DNA from: Methylotenera sp. | GTDB taxonomy: Bacteria; Pseudomonadota; Gammaproteobacteria; Burkholderiales; Methylophilaceae | Direction: 5' to 3' | Assembly: GCA_028688575.1 (NCBI GenBank) | Contig: JAQTXW010000005.1 | Span: 1-58,700, forward strand | Length of the DNA: 58,700 nucleotides | Part shown: one piece after another, positions 58,104 through 58,700 of the stretch | How positions within the stretch are numbered: position 1 is the stretch's first letter | Layout: each line of letters starts with the position of its first letter | Program-made: the position numbers and the translations under genes | Notes under the pieces: generated by a model | What the model saw: only the letters and a program-made list of their open reading frames with translations | Told to the model about the DNA's origin: nothing | Databases searched by the model: none

Positions 58104-58700
58104 CAGAAAAGCGTATACATAAAACCGATGTCACGATTGTGGGCGCTGGCCTGGTTGGTCTGGCGGCCGCCCTAGCTTTTACGCGGGTGGGTTATGCAGT
58201 GGTGCTGGTAGATAGTCAGTTGCCGCAGGCGGTTATGCCTCAACCTGAAGACTGGGATCAGCGTATTTATGCCATTAGTCCAAATAATGTGGCGTGGTTA
58301 AAAGACTTGGGCGTGTGGCAAATGCTGCCAGCAGCACGCATCACAACAATAGCGGCTATGCACGTATGGGGCGATGAAACTTCCGCACCTTTAGTTCTAC
58401 AGGCAGATGATGTGAATGTGGCAGCATTGGGTTTTGTGTTAGAAGAGCGCGCGCTCAAACAGGCGTTGCTTGAGCGAGTAAAAGCAAGTGGTGTGAATGT
58501 TTTTTATGAGCAGTGCGTTTCAGTCAATGCTTCATTGACGCAGTCTAAATTGCAATTAGATTCAGGGCTGACTATTACGAGCGATTTGTTGTTGGCGGCT
58601 GACGGCGCCAATTCATGGGTACGTGGCCAACTTGGTATTGCCGTAGATAAAAAACCTTATCACCAAACAGCCATTGTTGCGAATTTTAATGCAGAAAAAA
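58100..58700 (+). CDS. Second UbiH/UbiF-type FAD monooxygenase, cut by the window edge
   Basis: The ATG at 58100 overlaps the upstream TGA (ATGA) and the frame stays open to the last base, giving the first 200 residues. It starts MTEKRIHKTDVTIVGAGLVG, a Rossmann FAD motif near 12-20. It then has a WDQRIYAISPNNVAWLKDLGVW block near 52-73, parallel to the upstream protein's SRALALSYGTR block, and LLLAADGANSWVRGQLGI near 163-180, the DG motif of this flavoprotein class. It is probably UbiF, UbiI or a VisC-like paralogue; the missing C-terminal half prevents a firmer choice. Confidence 0.85.
   Translation, partial: MTEKRIHKTDVTIVGAGLVGLAAALAFTRVGYAVVLVDSQLPQAVMPQPEDWDQRIYAISPNNVAWLKDLGVWQMLPAARITTIAAMHVWGDETSAPLVLQADDVNVAALGFVLEERALKQALLERVKASGVNVFYEQCVSVNASLTQSKLQLDSGLTITSDLLLAADGANSWVRGQLGIAVDKKPYHQTAIVANFNAEK

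Overview
The window looks like a core chromosomal segment of a betaproteobacterium. By eye the base composition leans slightly AT, with many TTG and GTG starts. The gene neighbourhoods are leuS-lptE-holA-proA-nadD, lptD-surA-pdxA-rsmA, hrcA/nadK/recN, carAB-greA, rlmE-ftsH-folP-glmM and bioBFHCD. My best guess is a Methylophilaceae (Methylotenera-like) methylotroph. This rests on gene content and style only; there is no rRNA in the window to confirm it. I see no rRNA, tRNA, CRISPR array, prophage or intact transposase gene.

Layout. 1-8.5 kb is lipopolysaccharide sugar work: a truncated glycosyltransferase, a HAD phosphatase, a CMP-sugar synthetase-like protein, a sialyltransferase/WaaZ-like protein and a GT-C membrane glycosyltransferase, then the heptose genes waaF, hldE, gmhA and hldD. 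8.6-16 kb holds hemH, hrcA and a YejM/PbgA-like membrane hydrolase, then nadK, a small membrane protein and recN on the other strand. 16.3-25 kb holds fur facing bamE, then dapB, a YjdF-like membrane protein, carA, carB, greA and a DUF4149 protein. 25-31 kb holds yhbY, rlmE, ftsH, folP, a small L7/L12-like membrane protein and glmM. 31-37 kb holds trmL and comF facing a complete bioBFHCD operon. 37.5-46 kb is on the minus strand: an M48/TPR protease, nadD, proA, a decayed ccdAB toxin-antitoxin pair, holA, lptE and leuS. 46-53.4 kb holds an EF-hand protein, a lipoprotein, adk, rsmA, pdxA, surA and lptD. The window ends on the plus strand with amgK, murU, pepP and two ubiquinone-type FAD monooxygenases, the second cut by the window edge.

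Much of the content serves the cell envelope: heptose and core sugars, LptD/LptE/SurA/BamE, a PbgA-like protein, GlmM, and AmgK/MurU cell-wall sugar recycling. The rest is housekeeping metabolism for pyrimidines/arginine, biotin, folate, NAD, heme, proline and PLP.

The least ordinary content lies between genes. A family of about 130-bp elements with terminal inverted repeats (AACCCAGATTTTC...) occurs in three clear copies and one degraded copy; two of them supply the stop codon of the neighbouring gene (fur, folP). A different 204-bp element with 30-bp inverted ends separates ccdA from ccdB, and ccdA also carries a frameshift. A 160-bp inverted-repeat element separates carA from carB. A G-run tract with quadruplex potential forms an in-frame insertion in leuS. 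I found no clearly new multi-gene system. The repeat families and the dismantled toxin-antitoxin module are the best candidates for follow-up.
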